The notes beneath the pieces are model-generated. The model had not been told where the DNA came from. It saw nothing but the letters and a program-made list of their open reading frames with translations, and made no database searches. A DNA stretch of 64,000 nt from Crambe crambe. Taxonomy: Eukaryota; Porifera; Demospongiae; Poecilosclerida; Crambeidae. Numbering within the stretch: position 1 is the stretch's first letter; each line of letters starts with the position of its first letter. Positions 12,793 through 23,275 of this stretch are shown here, piece after piece. Made by a program: the position numbers and the translations under genes. The stretch spans positions 9,066,582 through 9,130,581 of the forward strand of contig OZ004583.1 in the NCBI GenBank assembly GCA_963924555.1. Direction: 5' to 3'.

Positions 12793-13464
12793 TGTGACCG
12801 GCTCTGGGAAAACCCTCCGTCCGGTGAAAATTAAAAAAATTTTGTTATGGTAAAATTTATTATCTATGGCCCTTTGGCTCTTTATTGCGCAAATTTCAAA
12901 GCTATAGCTTTTATGACGCCTGAGGAACAGCTCTTAGAAAGATCGAGGTAGCGTCCATTAGCGTTATTGTTTTTTCGAGAAAAGCTGACTAAGCAACGTG
13001 AACATTATTTCCGGACATGCCCGTGGACTAGTAAATTGACGGTGGGTGGGATTTCGAACTGTAGTTAGTAAGAAGCTAGTTTCTTGCCTTTTGGCTCGAG
13101 AAAGGTCCAACCAAAGCTCCGAGAAGAGAAGCAAGGTACCGAAGGTAGTGCAGATAGCTTAGTAAGTTCATATTTCCCAGCGCATAAGCTGGAAAGCCTG
13201 CCTAAAGTTCAATGAATTTCAGCCTGACTAGAATCTCTGTGCACGAAGCTTCAATGGCTGACTAGCTAACTTTAGCGCTTCATTTGAAGCCTTTGTACTT
13301 GTAGTCTGAGCTCCAAACTTCATCAGTGCTTTGTTCAAGGATCATAGTTGTCATTTATGCTTAAAAAAATTTTTAGCCAAATTTTGGCACTGCCAACTAA
13401 ACGTGCTCATATCTGATAATTGATTTTTGCACCGGACGGAGGGTTTTCCCAGAGCCGGTCACAT
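12793..13464. mobile_element. MITE, about 670 bp, with 34-bp TIRs
   Basis: Terminal inverted repeats at 12793-12826 (TGTGACCGGCTCTGGGAAAA) and 13431-13464 are near perfect, flanked by TA-rich sequence (TATGTG / CACATA) consistent with a TA target duplication. No transposase frame. An internal segment near 13229-13320 (CTCTGTGCACGAAGCTT) recurs at about 47599-47680. Confidence 0.75.
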
Positions 13465-15099
13465 ATATCCCCAGGGCGCACGATTTCATTGGTAGGTCTG
13501 TAGCTAGAGCGTAGCTACCCCTTAGTTACGAAATAAAATGAAATTCCTGCCATGGCTTGTCCCTGTCCTGGGATGTGCCGTTGTTCAGACGCCAACTCTA
13601 CAGTACAGAGCCTCGTGCTCTCAAGCAAGACTACAAACTACGAGGCTCCTCCCATGCCCACCACACCCAGCTATTAACGAGTTCCTCCACCCACGTTTTG
13701 TGTTTGCTAGCGACAGCGAAGCTAGCGGAAGGTATGACACAAAGTTGATTCCTTGTTTCTCACCAGACACTTTCCGAGTGAGGGAGGGAGGGAGGTTATT
13801 AACCCCCCCCCCCCCCCCCGAATCTGAATTTAAATTAAATTAACATGAATAATTACTGTTCTCATAGATATTTTTATACATGAAAATTGCCAAACTACAG
13901 TACCATACAGTGATGATTTTAATCATCGGGACCCCCCCCCCCCCCCCCTAAATGAACATAATCTTATGAAGTGGGCATGGCAAATAAATTTCAACCACCA
14001 CTCAAGAATCCTGGGCAGAACCTTGTAATATAAGGGAAAAATCATTTCTTGAAATGAAAAAAGATGTAGGGATGACCACTGCTCAAAAAAGTAAGGAAAC
14101 AAGAAGGATGGAAATGGGATCAATCTTTGTTCTGTATATCCAGCCAACAATCCCTACATATACGTCGGGTAGCTTCAGATTATAGTGTAGTAGTAGGCTG
14201 GATAATCATTCACAGTAGCTTTTGTTAGGTCTAAGTGGGGGAACTAGAATTTCACTTTTGTATCAGTCTATAGGCGGCGCGCGCGGCCGTCCGAGTCATC
14301 CCTACATAGAGAGTGCTACCGCACTCTCTGATACATCAACTAGTCATCATTCAACAGGATTTCTTTGCAGATTTCGTAGTTCACATGTGTAGATATCATG
14401 AACTAGCTACATAATTACTAATTTTGTATAATATTATGAGAAGCTTAAGCAGCTAAAACAAAAGGCAAGCCTTCTAGATATTTCAGTGATAATTTTCCGC
14501 TCATTACTCCAAAGCACCTATATTCACTATGCTACTTCATTTATCATACCATTGGAGAGAGCTGAAAGCTTTCTCTTTCATGTTCCTGAATAACATAAGA
14601 TGAAGGGATGCCTAGTATGCTAGAGAAATCAAAGTTTGTCAAGAAGCTACGAACCCATTGATCAATCATATCTAGTTAGCTTGTGATCTATTTTTTTGTC
14701 ATCACCCTGCATGTCTAGAGTTTTGCGGTATAATTTCACATATCAAACCTTTCCCTCCCCCCACAAAAAAAAAAAGCTTGGGAATGAGGCCAGTAACCTT
14801 AATCATTCTTTCCTACCTGATCCACCTCATCAGTTGATTGCTTACAATATTAAAATACTTTTTGGCACATACTGTAATACTGCTTTTAATATGGCGGGAA
14901 TTTAAATAAAATGCTAATGACCTTTGAACTTTAGAAATTATAATTTTAATACTAGTTTTTCAATAGAGAAATTGGAATGTATAGGCCACTGTAAAATGGC
15001 TCCTTAACCGAGTCACAAACTGCAACAACTACATGAAGACTAGTTAGAAGGCAGTAGTACATACCATGGTTAGTAGTACATGACTGCACACCATGGTTA
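13465..15099. other. Noncoding, repeat-rich stretch
   Basis: Contains poly-C tracts (about 13804-13819 and 13931-13948). A block at about 14100-14155 (GGGATCAATCTTTGTTCTGT) recurs inverted at about 37965-37990, and the inverted copy of the 3000-3810 repeat end lies at about 14300. The frame at 13538-13843 runs through a homopolymer and has no recognisable domain. I see no supported gene. Confidence 0.45.
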
Positions 15100-15931
15100 A
15101 AGTCTATTTGCGTTCACCTCGACCTTTTTATATCCGCGATAACTTGCTCAATTCTTGACCAATTTCAAAATTTCAAACACCAGCAGCTAGCTAATTATCC
15201 GAGATTTATGATGATACTTTTTATAAAGACTCAATCCTTACCAGTAAGAAGTTAGCTGTATGTCCCATAAGCAAAGTATGGAGCTGCCATTCACCACAAG
15301 GAATGTAGTGCGCGCGCATTGCGCGCGATAGAGCAACAATAATGGCTGCCAGGTGCTACTGAATCTCGAGTAAGTTAGCTAGCTTACGCAAGTAACTGCT
15401 GGTTAAAACTAAGAAATATGAATTATAGAATAGTTCAGCTAACTAGAAAACTGAATCACAGAATCTTTTAGCTAACTAGATCGATAGAATCAATGAGAAG
15501 TCACATTTTCAAGTTTAACTACAATATTCGAATCACTGCTAATCTTCCCGGCAGTTTAGCTTATACAGAACATTCATTGCTAAACCCTCCAGGAGTTGCT
15601 GGGATCAGGAAAGGAAGGAGCAGGCTTGAGATGTCAGCTGAACCACCCTACCTCTCTGGGGATTATCCAGTAGAAGAACAAGGCAGAAGTCCAGGGAGAG
15701 TCATGGCAGGCATGAGAGAAAGTCACGCAAAAACGAGAAAAGAAACGAGAAAATAACTTGATCTAAACTGATAACACGTGGCTTGGCTCCAATTACCCGC
15801 GCATACTTCTAGCCATAACTATGTGGCTAATTGGATTAATACGCGTTCTTACGTAAGCTTACTACACCACAGCTACTTCCGGGGGGGGGGGGGGGGGGGG
15901 GGGGGGGGTCGAGGTGAACGCGAATAGACTT
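15100..15931. mobile_element. TIR element flanked by TA
   Basis: Inverted ends AAGTCTATTTGCGTTCACCT at 15100 and its complement ending at 15931, each bounded by TA. Just inside the right end is a run of about 28 G (15881-15908), a likely assembly-fragile site. The internal frame 15493-15756 is Arg/Gly-rich without recognisable motifs and is not called as a gene. Confidence 0.65.
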
Positions 15932-16025
15932 TAGTAGTACATGACTACACATCATAAGGACAGTATCACTTTCAATCAGGTAGAATCACATTTTTCAGAA
16001 GAGTCTTAACTACAAAAGTCTTATA

Positions 16026-16170
16026 CAGCAGATTGCAGTAATCTTGCAACAGGAAATCCAAAACTGCCTCCTTTCAAGTAGCCCAACTCCAGAGTCATTT
16101 GAAATGAGGCTATGTAAATTTTGGTTTTGCTGTTCTGGATTTCATATTGCAAGATCACTGCAATCTGCTG
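16026..16170. mobile_element. Tc1/mariner-type MITE, 145 bp
   Basis: TIRs CAGCAGATTGCAGTAATCTT and its inverted partner end at 16170, with TA on both sides. Same family as 4230-4964. Confidence 0.75.
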
Positions 16171-16244
16171 TATTAATCATAAGCTAGGTAATGATACCTT
16201 GAAAAATAATTAAGTGAGTGTACAATATGTTATCAACCACTTAC

Positions 16245-18754
16245 TCTGACCAGTGTCACCACTTGGAACAGAGGAGGAGGAGGAGGAGGAGGAGGCTGAT
16301 AAAATCTAAACATGGTAAAACAGCATAATCACAATTATTCTTTCTTTTTGAAACAAGAAGACTAACCATGTTTCATGCCATCATTATTATTTATTATATG
16401 ACTACTCTGCAGTGCTATATGGAGAGTAGTCATAACCTAACTAGTAGGTCATCCTCTACTTAGTGATCTTTTGTCTAAGATAGTAAGCTATAAAGGAACA
16501 CCAGCTGCCAGGTAGTAGCTATCAACTGTGGCAAATGTTCAATTGTGTCAAACCTTTACCAACTTCAATAGTAACAATCAAGTCTAGCTTGCAATGGATC
16601 CAGGGAGCTATGGTGAATGTATGCCAGGTTGATACAGTGAATTGCAAGTTGGTTGTCCAAATGTAAAGCACAAATTGACTGCAATAAAAACTTGCATCTA
16701 TTGAGGAAAAGCCACACATCTATTCAGCAAGTTTACACAGCTCTTTTAGATTTTGCATCTTACATTGGACAACCAACTTGCAATTTACTGTAAGTAGCAA
16801 TATAGGTCTTGCTCTTGTGTATAACTGTTTGTGTACATTCCATAGATAGCACCTCCACCCTTGGGACCTGTTGGCCAACACAATGTGTGGGACTTCAGAA
16901 TGTTATCTTATCTACATCTAAGCATAAGGTGGTCTGACTACAGTGGACTGCAGTGATCTTGCAACATGGAATTCGGAACACCAAATCAAATTTACATAGC
17001 CTCCTTTCAAAGACTTAATCGTGGCTTTAGAGTTGGGCTGCTTAAAAGGAGGCTATGTAAATTTTGGTTTGGTGTTCTAAATTTCATGTTGCAAGATCAC
17101 CCTATCAATCCCACATGGTCATATTGGTCAGATTGAAGTTGGTAGAGCATGAAATCAGGGCTATAGCTGCAGAGAGGACTAGTGAAGTGGTTGTAAAGGG
17201 TATTACCATGCCTTGGTCTAGTGAAAGACCATGTGGGTGTGGTTGCCATGTGATGCCTGTGGGCATAGATACTTTAACCACTGGATATGGATTGGAGACT
17301 GAAATCTAGGTATGTATGCCACCGAAAAAATCACACACTGGTCATGAGTTTCGCTACTTCAACTCCATTATGCTTTTAAGGGTCCAGATTATGCTTCAAA
17401 AGCACATGATTGGACTTTATTCTGTTAGCCACCAAATAAAGAGGTGGTGCACAACATTCGAACTACTCTAGTCAGCAAAATTATAGGAATTAGATCTGAC
17501 CAATGAGAATTAATGAAGTGTATAGACCGTGAGTAGCTAATAGGTGGGTGTGACCTACCTGAGGTGGGTGTGGTTGGTGTGAAGGATGCATGTGAGCCTT
17601 AGGAGGATATGGAGGAGGAGGAGGTTGTGATGTAGGATCGAGTATTGAAGGAAAACCAGAAGGAGTAAGAAGTCCTGGAGGAGGGTCTGGAAGGGATAAA
17701 GAGAGGTTGTCACTATGATATAATACACAATCACAATTCACGTCCCATTAATGCCTGTAATATCATCGAATTTGTTGTGGACTTTGACCTTACTACTTAC
17801 TGTATGGGGTTTCTGATGATGGGACTGGAGGGTTGTAAGGCATAATGAGAAGTCAAGGGGTGACAATATCACAATAATAATTATTCATTGAAAAATAAAC
17901 AATGGATAAGGTGGCAGTACAACTTTATTTTTGGCACAGTAATAGAACATCCGTATACTTTGTTTAACTAATTTTGGGCCAGGCAAAGTTGATTCCTTGT
18001 TTCTCACCAGACACTAATTTCAGTGAATGAGGGAGGGAGGTCATTATTCAAAAAATCTCCTCTAGTGAGGGAGGTGCTGAGAAATAAGGAATCTATTTGT
18101 TAGGTCTCACCTTCAAGCCTTAATCGTTTAGTATCACTCACATCAGTCTGATCAACCTCTATGTAAATGAAATGATAAGCTATGAAGCCCTTCTAGTCGA
18201 AGAAAGTGATTATTGATTATGATACAGCATTGTTAATAGATTTATAGTTCACTAAAATGGGGATGAAGCTATGTGATCTATCTCTCCAACTATCCTTTGT
18301 TCCATTATTCAATTTCATAGCCTATGGAGGATGCAACAGACAAGTAACTAGATTCTAGTAGTTGTATAATGCTATGTAGATGTCACAAACAACATTCTAC
18401 AACCAGCTAGCTAATACCTTTATCAGCTGCTCTCTTCATACTCTTAGTCTTTGGTCCAGGATTCAACTCCATATCCCCAGAGAGTAACAGGATGCCCAAC
18501 AGGAACCAAGCTGGTCTACCCTTTCCTCTGGAGTGGCGAGTTTCTCCCACTACTCTCCTCCATAGTCTCGTCTTCCTCAAGTGGCCGTGCAAGAGGTGCT
18601 TGACACCTAGATCATAGCTGATCTTGTTGTTGACCTGCCACTCCCCGACTCCCCACTCCCCCTTACATTCGTCACACCATTGTCGCAGCAGAGACACACA
18701 GAGACCAATCAAGACAAACCGAAAGAACAACATACTTCCAGAACACGATGACAT
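16245..18754 (-). CDS. Signal-peptide / 2A-like / proline-rich protein, 3' end unresolved
   Basis: Five exons join in phase: 18754-18418, 18158-18111, 17824-17801, 17686-17559 and 16295-16245. Exon 1 begins with a hydrophobic leader (MLFFRFVLIGLCVSLLRQW). A basic stretch follows (RKTRLWRRVVGETRHSRGKG), then a second hydrophobic segment FLLGILLLS running into GDMELNPGP, a full match to the 2A consensus D-x-E-x-N-P-G-P. Later exons are Pro-rich (PSQPHPP-type runs; SQPPPPPYPPK) and the last has eight prolines encoded by a CCT run. 2A-like motifs at leader sequences are known in echinoderm and sponge NLR-like genes and in non-LTR elements. The product is not recognised. Further exons probably lie left of 16245 but were not found. 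Confidence 0.55.
16635..16790. mobile_element. MITE related to the Tc1/IS630-like element at 21030
   Basis: 26-bp TIRs (16635-16660, 16765-16790) begin CAGTGAATTGCAAG and end GGTTGTCCAA, with one mismatch between ends and TA flanks. They have the same length as the TIRs of the 21030-23307 transposon and match one of them at about 21 of 26 positions by eye. Confidence 0.75.
16941..17100. mobile_element. Truncated Tc1/mariner-type MITE
   Basis: Left end CAGTGGACTGCAGTGATCTT and internal inverted AAATTTACATAGCCTCCTTT match the 4230-4964 family. The right terminus stops at GCAAGATCAC without the final CAGTCCACTG. Confidence 0.6.
18452..18478 (-). other. 2A-like ribosome-skipping motif
   Basis: Encodes GDMELNPGP in frame within exon 1 of the 16245-18754 gene. 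In known 2A peptides the ribosome fails to form the Gly-Pro bond, so the leader and the downstream protein would separate. The preceding hydrophobic LLGILLLS is typical of metazoan 2A-like leaders. Activity here is inferred. Confidence 0.7.
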
Positions 18755-18928
18755 GTCTAGATCTAGCTAGCACATGTCACAACTAGCTAGCTACTACGTG
18801 CTCGCTAAATTTAAGACCATTGCATGCATTACAGGTTCAGGTTGGTTGACACAAAATTTGCCGACTGTGCAGAATTAAATTCGTGCTCGCAAAATTTAAG
18901 ATCATTGCATTTATATTACAGTATATTA

Positions 18929-19052
18929 CAGGTCGGTTGTCACAAAAAAGGTCGTCAATTTGCACGCATGCGTATTGAATTCCATTGGTTTTGAATTGAG
19001 ATGAACGCGCATGCGTGGAAATTGACGACCTTTTTTTGTGACAACCGACCTG
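18929..19052. mobile_element. Hairpin MITE, about 124 bp
   Basis: Two arms of about 40 nt (CAGGTCGGTTGTCACAAAAA and its inverted partner ending GACAACCGACCTG) with GCATGCG-containing subterminal ends. No coding content. A diverged relative of the end (CAGGTTGGTTGACACAAAAT) lies at about 18838. Confidence 0.65.
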
Positions 19053-19419
19053 CAAATCGGTGTACTGCAAATTTCACTTCCGTTTGAACATTGAGTTTTG
19101 CGTATGACCTTTGACCCTCATTACCACTGTATAAAATTGCAATACAAAACATGCGCAGTAGCCCACGCAATTTTCAAACGCAAGTGAAATCTATGGTGGC
19201 CGAGAAGGGTCACCCGCGACCGCTTCGCAAATATTCACTGCCGCCCGCGGTATCAAAAATACCGCCAGCGGTACCCAAAATACCGCCAGCGGTACCCCCA
19301 CCACCATACCGCCCGCGGTTGGTTCCGGCATGCGCGCGCATAATTATATGCATGACAGATCCGAAAACCCTTTACCCAGTAACACGTGTCGCGATCGCAT
19401 CACTGTCAAGTCAGTCGTA

Positions 19420-20396
19420 AAGGCTTTGGGGTATAGTGCCCCAGAGCTGGACACCTGCCACCAGTCTCCAAAATAGACAGATGTCTATGCCTATGGTGTA
19501 GTAAGTTGATGAGGAGAGAGCTTGGCATTCACAAAATGAATACTATCCAGGTCACTTTGGAAACTTTGACTGGTGCCGAGGCTTATGATGAAACCAGAGA
19601 AGACCGCACACTGGTGAGTAGTGTGGATATCAGGTTTCCCTTGTACCTCTGCACTATATTTTTATGAAAAATAATCATGTCAACATTTTTATAATTGGGA
19701 CCCAATAGTTATAACTAATTGTAATAAGATCTCCAAGTTCAGAGGCCTTGGGTTAAAATCCTCATGCAAAGAACCAAACTTAGGAGTGTTAGGCCACTAT
19801 TTATAGAATCCTAGTTTCCTGTCCAAGAAAACATCCACAAGTGCTGCGGGCGGGCGGTTATTATAATTATTCTATTACTGCTTCGTTGTTTATCTCAAGG
19901 GTCCTGTCTTCATCATTCACTAGTCTCGCGGCCCGCGAGACTAGTCATTCACCACGGGCTTTCCCAAAAAGAGCTGCATGTGAAGCCAAATGTGCGCGCT
20001 CTACTGCGCGCATGAGCAATGGCAGGCGCTAGGCAGTAATAATATTTTTTGATGCGGTGACATTTTCAATACGCGGGCGGTGGACAGGAAACAATCATTC
20101 TATAAATAGTGGCCTTATCATTAATTATGGCCAGGAGTTCATAATCAAAAGATATTTGTAGCAAAAGTCACTTCTTTGATTATGAACCCTTTGTTGGGTC
20201 CTAGCTACATGGCCCCATAGAAAAATATTAGCTAAATGGAAAATTAATTTTGCATGTAGCCGGCTATTATTTCATAATTGTGCAGGTAGAACTATTTGAT
20301 GAAGCAGCACAGGCACCAAACACTGCAGTGGACAAGAGGGGAGTGGAGTTGACCCCTTACCTCTTCAATATATATCATGAATACAATTATGTTTGA
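19420..20396 (+). pseudogene. IRAK/TKL-like kinase C-lobe fragment
   Basis: Reading 19420-19535 gives KALGYSAPELDTCHQSPK, a stop, then TDVYAYGVV and two stops: the APE motif and the helix-F D-V-Y-x-Y-G-V of a protein kinase. A second exon segment reads VTLETLTGAEAYDETREDRT and ends at a GTGAGT donor near 19613. An AG acceptor near 20285 leads to VELFDEAAQAPNTAVDKRG and a stop near 20395. The LLTG.. DE.RE..TL pattern recalls IRAK/TKL C-lobes. The stops and frame changes make it a pseudogene. Confidence 0.55.
19913..19952. repeat. 24-bp palindrome between 8-bp direct repeats
   Basis: TCATTCAC at 19913-19920 and again at 19945-19952 flank a palindrome, TAGTCTCGCG-GCC-CGCGAGACTA plus G. The arrangement looks like a minimal terminal-repeat remnant with an 8-bp target duplication, as hAT- or P-type elements leave. 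Confidence 0.6.
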
Positions 20397-21165
20397 AGAA
20401 GCATAGCAAACGTGCAACCAGTGATAAGGTATCATCTAGCGAAATAATAATTATAATGATGTCAATATTCTGTTCTCTTTTGTGCTAGATTGTTAGTGTG
20501 TGGAACAGGACAAACTTAGTCATTTCATTTCACCAACCCTTGTGATCTCTGCTGTTCCCTTCATTTTCCTCATTGCTGTACACACATACATCCATTATAG
20601 CTAATAATAAATATACTGTAACAGAGATAATATGTAAGGTGCAATATTGCTTTAAGAACTGGGTATGGAGGATTTAGGACTTGATGCATTTCTTTCGGCG
20701 TATCTCAGTGAAAAATATAGATGCACTGATTACAATTCAGTACATCATCAATATAGATGCATTGATTACAATTCAGTACATCAATGACTGGGTAAAGGGT
20801 CTCTGGATCTACAGCTCATGCGATGCGCGTGGGACCGGGATACGTGGTACTGGGTAAAGGGTCTCCGGATCTGTCATGCATGCGCGCGGGCGGTATGGCG
20901 GGGGTACCGCTGGCGGTATATTGTGGGTACCGCGTACCGCTGGCGGTACTTTGGATACCGCGGGCGGCAGTGAATATTTGCGAAGCGGTCGCGGGTGACC
21001 CTTCTCGGCCACCATAGAAATCTGCAGTACAGTGATTTTCAGGAAGGTCGTCCAAGGTATAATTCGTGCGCGCATTCCTATCACATGACTGTCACGCACG
21101 TTGCACTAGCTAGCTGGAGCAGTACAGTGTGATCTGGGAGGCTTAGCTACAATAGTATAGCTACA

Positions 21166-22131
21166 ATGACTCAGAACTATGTCGTTATATCTTCTGAAGG
21201 AGTGAGTGTAGCACCTCATAATGCGGGGGCTGTTTCTGTTAACAACAAAGGTCAATATCCACGTGGGCATGTTACAGTCACTCCTCTTTCAGCTGTGAAC
21301 TTCAGGAAGCAGATTCAGAAGGATGTTGTTATTGCTACACCACCAAATGTCAAGAAAGTACTCCTTAAAGTAGTGAATAAAAAAAACAGTAAAGAATTCA
21401 AGCTATTCACACTCAGAAACGTTAAGGAAAGTGACATCATTTCATGTGAGAACCTGAAGAGTTTAATAAGGTCACAACTCTACGATGACATAACTAAAGG
21501 ATCTTTTGATGTTGGTGTAGTTCAGTCCAATTCATCAGTAAGTTTTAGAAGTGTAGAAGATTTGAAGGAAGTTTGGGAGCAACTGTGTGCAGGGAAAAAT
21601 GTTACCTTGTGGTGTGATGGTATGGCTTCAAATAAGAAGAAAAGATCTCGTGATTGTGATACAGAAGAGGAAGAAGAGTATGAAAAGAGGAAGTGTAAGA
21701 AGAGTAAGAAGAAAGATAGAGAAGAGGAGGTGGAAGAGCTTTTAGAGGGCTTGAAAGCTAAGCATGGCACAGTGTACACACCCATGCAGTTTAGAATTTG
21801 GGCAGAGATGATTGCTGGTGGAGTTCATATTAGTCAGGATGAACCACCATGTACAACTATGTTTAATCGATCTGGATCTGTGAATGTGAAGAAGAAGACT
21901 ACTTCTGATGTTGTAACACAGGCAGTTGATAAACTTGCCACTGTGCTTTCACCCAGATCAGCCTCAGCCTCATCTTCTGGTAATAGTCCTGCAAAAATAA
22001 TTGAAAATCGTTCGAAATGCTACAAACAACTTGCAGATTTGAAAAATCTACATGAGTTAGGGGTGTTGTCAGATGAAGAATATCATGCTGAGAAGGAATC
22101 AGTGATGTCAAGTTTGAAGGCCTTGAAATAG
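21166..22131 (+). CDS. Transposon accessory protein with SHOCT-like C-terminus
   Basis: Single-exon 321-aa frame starting ATG at 21166. The N-terminal part (about 1-150) is a mixed alpha/beta region that I do not recognise. Residues about 155-190 are a highly charged run of Glu, Lys and Arg, a probable coiled coil or nuclear signal (KKKRSRDCDTEEEEEYEKRK). The last 40 residues (YKQLADLKNLHELGVLSDEE and onward) resemble the SHOCT short helical domain, L-x2-L-x2-L-x2-G-x-L-S-x-E-E-Y-x3-K. It lies wholly inside the transposon TIRs, convergent with the transposase. A role in DNA binding, targeting or regulation of transposition is a guess; no function is assigned. Confidence 0.75.
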   Translation: MTQNYVVISSEGVSVAPHNAGAVSVNNKGQYPRGHVTVTPLSAVNFRKQIQKDVVIATPPNVKKVLLKVVNKKNSKEFKLFTLRNVKESDIISCENLKSLIRSQLYDDITKGSFDVGVVQSNSSVSFRSVEDLKEVWEQLCAGKNVTLWCDGMASNKKKRSRDCDTEEEEEYEKRKCKKSKKKDREEEVEELLEGLKAKHGTVYTPMQFRIWAEMIAGGVHISQDEPPCTTMFNRSGSVNVKKKTTSDVVTQAVDKLATVLSPRSASASSSGNSPAKIIENRSKCYKQLADLKNLHELGVLSDEEYHAEKESVMSSLKALK

Positions 22132-22138
22132 CTATATA

Positions 22139-22225
22139 TATCTTTGTTAGCTAGCTCTGTTATCAAATATATACATATATAATCAGCTAGCTCTGTTATC
22201 AAATATATACATAGCTATATAATCT
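22139..22225. repeat. Short direct repeat between the convergent transposon genes
   Basis: AGCTAGCTCTGTTATCAAAT with following TATATACAT is present twice in the 140-bp gap between the two stop codons. Confidence 0.6.
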
Positions 22226-22270
22226 TTTGTGTAATGTCAAGATTGAAGTGTTAGCTAGCTACTAGCATTG

Positions 22271-23275
22271 TTACAAATAGCCAGCATGTGATATGTGTCC
22301 AATGCAGTCTTGTTGTGAAACCATACTGAACAGCATGCTCAGTAGTGCTCTGGTGCATGATGAAACTTCAAACAGTGTGTAGTTCTCTTTCATCATACCC
22401 TTCACCTGACTAAATACACCTTCCACAGGATTGAGGTCTGGTGAGTATGGTGGTAGGAATATCAAGCGTGCACCTATTCCTTCAATCAAATCTTGGACAG
22501 CATCGACATGGTGCACACTTGCATTATCCATGATCACTACTGAATGAAGATTAATGCCATTGAAGGGATTTAGAACAGGTAGTAGACATGATTCAACAAA
22601 TTGTGTAAATCGGTTGCCATCTATTGTCCCTTCTGCAAGATACACATCGTGAATGCCTGCTGAGGAAACAACAGGTATGGCAGAGTAACGGATTCCTCTA
22701 ACAAGAAGGCGTTGGTCACACAAAGGGATTCCCCTAATGCTGTACCCATACTTCCTCACAGTGTTTCGTTTGTCACATCCACTCTCATCCAACCAAACTA
22801 GCATTGCAGGATCATATACGGAGATGTCTGCAATGAATTGGGCTCTTAGAGTATCTGATCTTTGAAGAGCTATGCGATACATGACCTGTCGTGTACAACC
22901 CATTCTCTTTAAGGCTCTACAAATGGTGCTTAGTGAGATGCTAACTCCAAAAAATCCCTCTAGCTTTTTCTGAATTTCCTTGAGATAAATCCCTGGATAA
23001 TCAAGAATTAGCTGCAGTAATTTGAGTTGCTCAAATTTATCTAGTAGTGGTGATGGTCCATGAGATGCCTGTACAGATTCCACCTCTCCTGTCTGCTCAA
23101 ACATCAAGACATACCTTTTTACTGTTCGCTCACACACACCAAAAATTTCAGCTATTTGAACAGAAGAAAGATTCTGTGAAAGATAAGCCCATATAATCCG
23201 CCATCGAAGATCTAGTGAATAAGGACGAGGCATCTCGAAATTCAAATTTCCCTGTCTTGCATTGCGCATGCTCAA
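22271..23275 (-). CDS. IS630/Tc1-type DDE transposase
   Basis: Single-exon 334-aa frame. The N-terminal helix-turn-helix (SLDLRWRIIWAYLSQNLSSV, then QIAEIFGVCERTVKRY) is followed by a second HTH-like part. The DDE core shows LDESGCDKR (first Asp), VIMDNASVHH (second Asp) and LPPYSPDLNPVEGVFSQVK (Glu), with 34 residues between second Asp and Glu, so DD34E. The length is normal for the superfamily. It lies within CAGTGA-TIRs with TA flanks, as expected. An alternative ATG inside (PRPYSLDL region) could be the true start. The open frame suggests recent activity. Confidence 0.9.
   Translation of the reverse strand: MSMRNARQGNLNFEMPRPYSLDLRWRIIWAYLSQNLSSVQIAEIFGVCERTVKRYVLMFEQTGEVESVQASHGPSPLLDKFEQLKLLQLILDYPGIYLKEIQKKLEGFFGVSISLSTICRALKRMGCTRQVMYRIALQRSDTLRAQFIADISVYDPAMLVWLDESGCDKRNTVRKYGYSIRGIPLCDQRLLVRGIRYSAIPVVSSAGIHDVYLAEGTIDGNRFTQFVESCLLPVLNPFNGINLHSVVIMDNASVHHVDAVQDLIEGIGARLIFLPPYSPDLNPVEGVFSQVKGMMKENYTLFEVSSCTRALLSMLFSMVSQQDCIGHISHAGYL

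Larger units (their letters stand above)
19190..21018. mobile_element. Long-inverted-repeat element enclosing a kinase fragment
   Basis: Arms of about 170-190 bp (19190-19381 and 20852-21018) are inverted copies, starting TCTATGGTGGCCGAGAAGGG. Each contains repeats of the near-palindrome TACCGCCAGCGGTA. Between them lies about 1.4 kb including a decayed kinase fragment with an intron. No transposase is visible, so this looks like a non-autonomous element that captured host DNA. A target duplication could not be assigned. Confidence 0.65.

Noticed and set aside
13538-13843. 101-codon plus-strand frame starting MKFLPWLVPVLG, signal-peptide-like
   Set aside because: It runs through a poly-C tract, has no recognisable domain or splice continuation, and overlaps a second frame of equal quality.
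15493-15756. 87-codon frame inside the 15100-15931 TIR element
   Set aside because: No transposase or other motif; a chance open frame is more likely.
20809-21099. Pro-rich frames on both strands within the inverted-repeat arm
   Set aside because: Produced by the TACCGCCAGCGGTA repeat units of the element arm, not by a gene.
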